From contig JAPOUQ010000031.1 of assembly GCA_026708585.1 (NCBI GenBank), positions 1-37,073 on the forward strand: a DNA stretch of 37,073 nucleotides, given 5' to 3'. Each line of letters begins with the position of its first letter. The first letter of the stretch is position 1. A program made the position numbers and the translations under genes. Below the pieces are notes generated by a model, which saw nothing but the letters and a program-made list of their open reading frames with translations, ran no database searches and was not told where the DNA came from. This document shows positions 34,639-37,073 of the stretch, piece after piece. The stretch is from Gammaproteobacteria bacterium. Its GTDB lineage: Bacteria; Pseudomonadota; Gammaproteobacteria; Arenicellales; Poriferihabitantaceae.

Positions 34639-35482
34639 AGTACCCTTCTGAACGGTCTGAGCGTAGTTTCATTAATCTCTTATTCCGAAATAATCTGGCG
34701 ACCTTGTATCAATTGCCCAACCATGTCTCAAATTTCTCAATTGATAATCTGGTCGGCCGATCTGTTGAATCAGTTTCTAACTTTCTACTTCGACATCTTG
34801 GCATTAGATTGGGCCCAGTATCTAGTTTTTCGCATTGCTACTTGTAGCCGACAATGCTTCGCTTACTGGTTATTTTCTACCCGCGCACATTTTCATTTAT
34901 GGCATTGCATAAAACGAAGCAAGTCCAGCAATTGTATATGATTATGCCAACGAGGCTTCAATCTGGACAATCCTCAAACGATTCGTTCGTTACGTTCATG
35001 GATAAATCAAAGTCCAGGTATCATGAAATCACACAGCTTGAATTTCGGTACTTGGGTTGTAATACTCTGGTTCACGACATGAACGAAGAACAGTCAGGAA
35101 TTGCAGATACGGGTATTACGAATACTGGACATTCTCTGCGCGTTCTACACAAATATTCTCTTGATTTCAGTGATACGAGATTACGATGCATGGGAATTAC
35201 TGACCCCAAGTATACAAGACGCTTTTGGAAAACCTTTTCTGTTGCCCCCGGAACTTGTTTGAGAGCATCCAGAGTACCCGTATAGGCTAATGAATTAATG
35301 GCAAGAGTCACCCATCACCAAGAAATTGGCTCTGGAACGACTCTAGCCGAACTTACGTTCAGATAGAACTTATGGCAAATAACTAAGCCACTGCCATTGC
35401 GGACATCAATTCATCCAAAATGAAACAATGGCTATGTCCTGAAATTTACCCTAGTTCAGACACAACCCCAATTCACCTTGAA
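34639..35482. other. 844-bp region without a convincing gene
   Basis: Open frames at 34723-34941, 34854-35285 and the opposite-strand 35072-35311 overlap one another in different frames, lack ribosome binding sites and match no domain I know. The 143-codon frame (34854-35285) is the longest and cannot be excluded, but its composition is patchy. Eroded former coding DNA is possible, as in the neighbouring 36118-36871 region. Confidence 0.35.
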
Positions 35483-35962
35483 TCAGCATCCGGGAGAGAA
35501 GTTTCCGTTAGTGTCGGCTATCAAGCTGCGAATCTCATTTATAGTGATGTTGTCACACTTATGCTCAATCCACGTACTCTCATAATGACCACCAATTCCT
35601 CCAACGAATTGCGTTTTTTCGCAGCGGAAATTTATTTCACACGCACAAACATCGTCTTTGTTGAATTTTTCTTTTAATTTTTGTAGCCACGACTCACCTG
35701 CCGAGGTAAGTAATTCAGTATCGACTTTCACCATATACCTGTTCCACTTCATGTTGTCGTAAATGAAGCAACGAGGTCTCCAGCCACCACCGTTCCCTGC
35801 ATGACTCGCTTGGAATGCATATTTGCAGTTTTGTGGAGTAATACCCCAAAGGTACTCGCAAAGAGGAATTTTATCTGCCTGTACCTTACCAGAATAAGCA
35901 GAAAACATCCCAATAAGCGCTAGGGCCATGAGTGAAAGAAACAATCGCTTGGTTTTTAGCAT
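35483..35962 (-). CDS. Secreted cysteine-rich protein of unknown function
   Basis: 159 residues from the ATG at 35962, chosen because an AGGGAGG ribosome binding site lies 5 bp upstream; the frame is open 24 codons further back without such a site. Signal peptide to about residue 29 (KVQA). The mature part has eight cysteines (35, 46, 65, 106, 108, 114, 136 and the last residue, 159), an even number consistent with four disulfides, and a glycine/tryptophan-rich segment (GNGGGWRPR). Small, secreted and disulfide-rich, like toxins, inhibitors or adhesins, but I recognise no family and assign no function. It has a leader hairpin and its own promoter. Confidence 0.7.
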   Translation of the reverse strand: MLKTKRLFLSLMALALIGMFSAYSGKVQADKIPLCEYLWGITPQNCKYAFQASHAGNGGGWRPRCFIYDNMKWNRYMVKVDTELLTSAGESWLQKLKEKFNKDDVCACEINFRCEKTQFVGGIGGHYESTWIEHKCDNITINEIRSLIADTNGNFSPGC

Positions 35963-35996
35963 GACAGCCTCCCTAATCGAAGTAATATTAGTTGGA

Positions 35997-36028
35997 TTTT
36001 GCCTTGATCGAAAAGGGATCAGGCAAAA
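35997..36028 (-). promoter_or_regulatory. Long hairpin in the leader of the cysteine-rich protein gene
   Basis: TTTTGCC (35997-36003), a bulged T, then TGATC (36005-36009) pair with GATCA (36017-36021) and GGCAAAA (36022-36028): a 12-bp stem with one bulge and a 7-nt loop. The T/A order is opposite to that of a normal intrinsic terminator on either strand, so an mRNA-level control or stability element, 35-66 nt before the start codon, is more likely. Confidence 0.45.
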
Positions 36029-36043
36029 AAACAATTTGACGGT

Positions 36044-36073
36044 TCTATATCATGAAAATATGTCAAGAGTCAA
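36044..36073 (-). promoter_or_regulatory. Candidate promoter of the cysteine-rich protein gene
   Basis: On the minus strand TTGACT (36073-36068) is followed after 18 bp by TATAGA (36049-36044). Transcription would begin near 36037 and give a leader of about 75 nt that contains the hairpin at 35997-36028. Confidence 0.4.
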
Positions 36074-36117
36074 GCAAATTGGCCATTTCATTTAATAATT
36101 TAGTTGAATTATGATAC

Positions 36118-36871
36118 ATGTCTCCCTCCCTCAACAAAATAACAACACTATCCGCCGTACTGTCGGCTATGCTGATGGCCGCGCCGGCGATGGCACAGAC
36201 AACCATCACCACACCAGGGCTATATGGCCCGGAAGCTTGCGCAGCGGGATCTCTCCATTGAGATATGTCACCTCACATAGGCCTTGCTTCAATATTGAAT
36301 GATGGTGGCACGCAATTAATTACGCCAAACAACTATGGCCAACAGATCACCTATTTATTTTTACATGGACGAATTGGATCTGGCGGAATCACGAGCTCAT
36401 TTCCCATCAATTTGACCGTCAATAATCATAAGGAAAGGTACCGAATCTCTATTCGTTATCGGCACAGTCAAGCAACAGACACAACTTTGGCAAATACAGC
36501 GGTGAATTTAACCGCAACTGTGAAAACGCCCTATTTTGCAATCCTCTGGACAAAAGTACCGAGCCTTGGAGTTGTCAATACGCCAGACACCGCATATTTC
36601 ATGGTGGGAGGAACCTAACCCCAGACAATACGAAGAACTTCACTGGCAACACCGGATGCTTTGCGACCAGCGCCAGAGATCCGGATAGACATTAGCAATT
36701 ACCCGTGTGCAAGGAGTGATTTATCCCAAAGCAGGGCAAACAATCAACCTGCACATACGTATACTGAAGCGATTGGTAGATTCGGTTGCGATTCGGCCGG
36801 GTAACTGCCTTTACTCGGTACACCGAGGTGGCTTTGCCCTGCAAGCTTTCATTGTAATTTCCAAAATTTAG
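36118..36871 (+). pseudogene. Decayed gene for a secreted or surface protein
   Basis: Three pieces of one former gene are visible in consecutive order. Piece 1 (36118-36258) is a clear signal peptide, with ATG at 36118, the hydrophobic core LSAVLSAMLMAAP and the cut site AMAQT. A TGA stop at 36259-36261 then interrupts the same frame, which reopens at 36265 (piece 2, to 36618) with polar sequence rich in S, T, N and G. Near 36605-36615 the coding sense shifts by two bases (FMVGGRNLTPDNTKNF reads on from piece 2), and a second shift near 36690 leads into piece 3 (about 36695-36871), including ITRVQGVIYPKAGQTINLHIRI. A strong terminator follows the last stop by 1 bp. A real former gene is therefore well supported; the family is not recognised. 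Assembly errors are the alternative explanation. Confidence 0.6.
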
Positions 36872-36872
36872 T

Positions 36873-36904
36873 CGGAACTTCACCTCTCGAAGAAGTTCCG
36901 TTTT
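36873..36904 (+). terminator. Strong Rho-independent terminator after the decayed gene
   Basis: CGGAACTTC (36873-36881) pairs perfectly over 9 bp with GAAGTTCCG (36892-36900), with a 10-nt loop and TTTT immediately after. It is the clearest terminator in the window and lies 1 bp after the final stop of the broken gene. Confidence 0.8.
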
Positions 36905-37073
36905 AAGACAATGAAAACAGAACATCATCCAAGCTTTTCAGCAACTTCGGGAGAGTGATTGCTTGTTATGAATGGATATGGAGTTTTCCGTATTCAAGGC
37001 AAAACCATTTACTCTGCTGTGCATCCTTCAATCGAAATTGCCCATAAATCATTTCAAACTGCCATTATCGATC

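Noticed and set aside
34854..35285. 143-codon plus-strand open frame after rho.
   Set aside because: Overlapped by open frames on both strands, no ribosome binding site, no recognisable motif; left as an unassigned region.
1..37073. tRNA genes, rRNA genes, CRISPR repeats and intact prophage or transposon ends.
   Set aside because: A visual scan on both strands found no tRNA cloverleaf, repeat-spacer array or transposon terminal repeats; this was not an exhaustive computed search.

Overview
The window is a low-GC (roughly 40-45% by eye) stretch of chromosome from a gammaproteobacterium. The best taxonomic evidence is the right-hand block rhlB (-) / trxA (+) / rho (+), which has the same order and orientation as in Escherichia coli, with an RhlB-type rather than a generic DEAD-box helicase. 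ETF, an AruH-like aminotransferase, a GlnT-like synthetase and a beta-hydroxyacid dehydrogenase suggest a heterotroph that oxidises amino acids or amines. I saw no tRNA, rRNA, CRISPR array, intact insertion sequence or prophage.

Layout from left to right: an eroded left end with a possible IS66 remnant; etfB-etfA; a class III (CaiB/BaiF) CoA-transferase; an Amt ammonium channel followed by a STAS anti-anti-sigma protein; a 1 kb gap; a zinc-uptake locus with znuC-znuB on minus and znuA on plus, where a short IS1595-type zinc-ribbon protein sits directly upstream of znuA; a minus-strand block (19239 down to 10777) coding for a transmembrane signalling module, an alpha/beta hydrolase and a histidine-phosphatase relative; AruH-like aminotransferase; LOG-family phosphoribohydrolase; beta-hydroxyacid dehydrogenase; a secreted HNH-type nuclease with a calcium-binding (excalibur) tail; a GlnT-like glutamine synthetase; a ferredoxin-type flavin reductase; mutM with a membrane BON-like protein; a DcaP-like beta-barrel; rhlB/trxA/rho; a gene-poor end with a cysteine-rich secreted protein and a decayed surface or secreted protein gene that still has a strong terminator.

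The most interesting system is the minus-strand cluster 19239-12684. It has five tightly packed or overlapping genes: a two-membrane-segment sensor; a 722-aa protein joining an extracytoplasmic sensor domain, a HAMP-like linker and a complete MFS transporter fold; a TrpX-like periplasmic binding protein with no ABC permease or ATPase; a sensor-HAMP-PP2C (RsbU/SpoIIE-type) phosphatase; and an RsbW-like kinase. The obvious third partner-switch component, a STAS protein, is encoded 7 kb away beside amt. My inference is a ligand-sensing partner switch in which the binding protein and the MFS fusion gate the phosphatase. No sigma factor is visible in the window, so the output is unknown.

Nitrogen genes may share control: amt has a GG-N10-GC sigma-54-like element with a perfect TTGCA at -12, and the GlnT-like gene has a weaker one preceded by a palindrome. 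Intergenic regions are long and contain several gene remnants, which fits a genome undergoing local gene decay.
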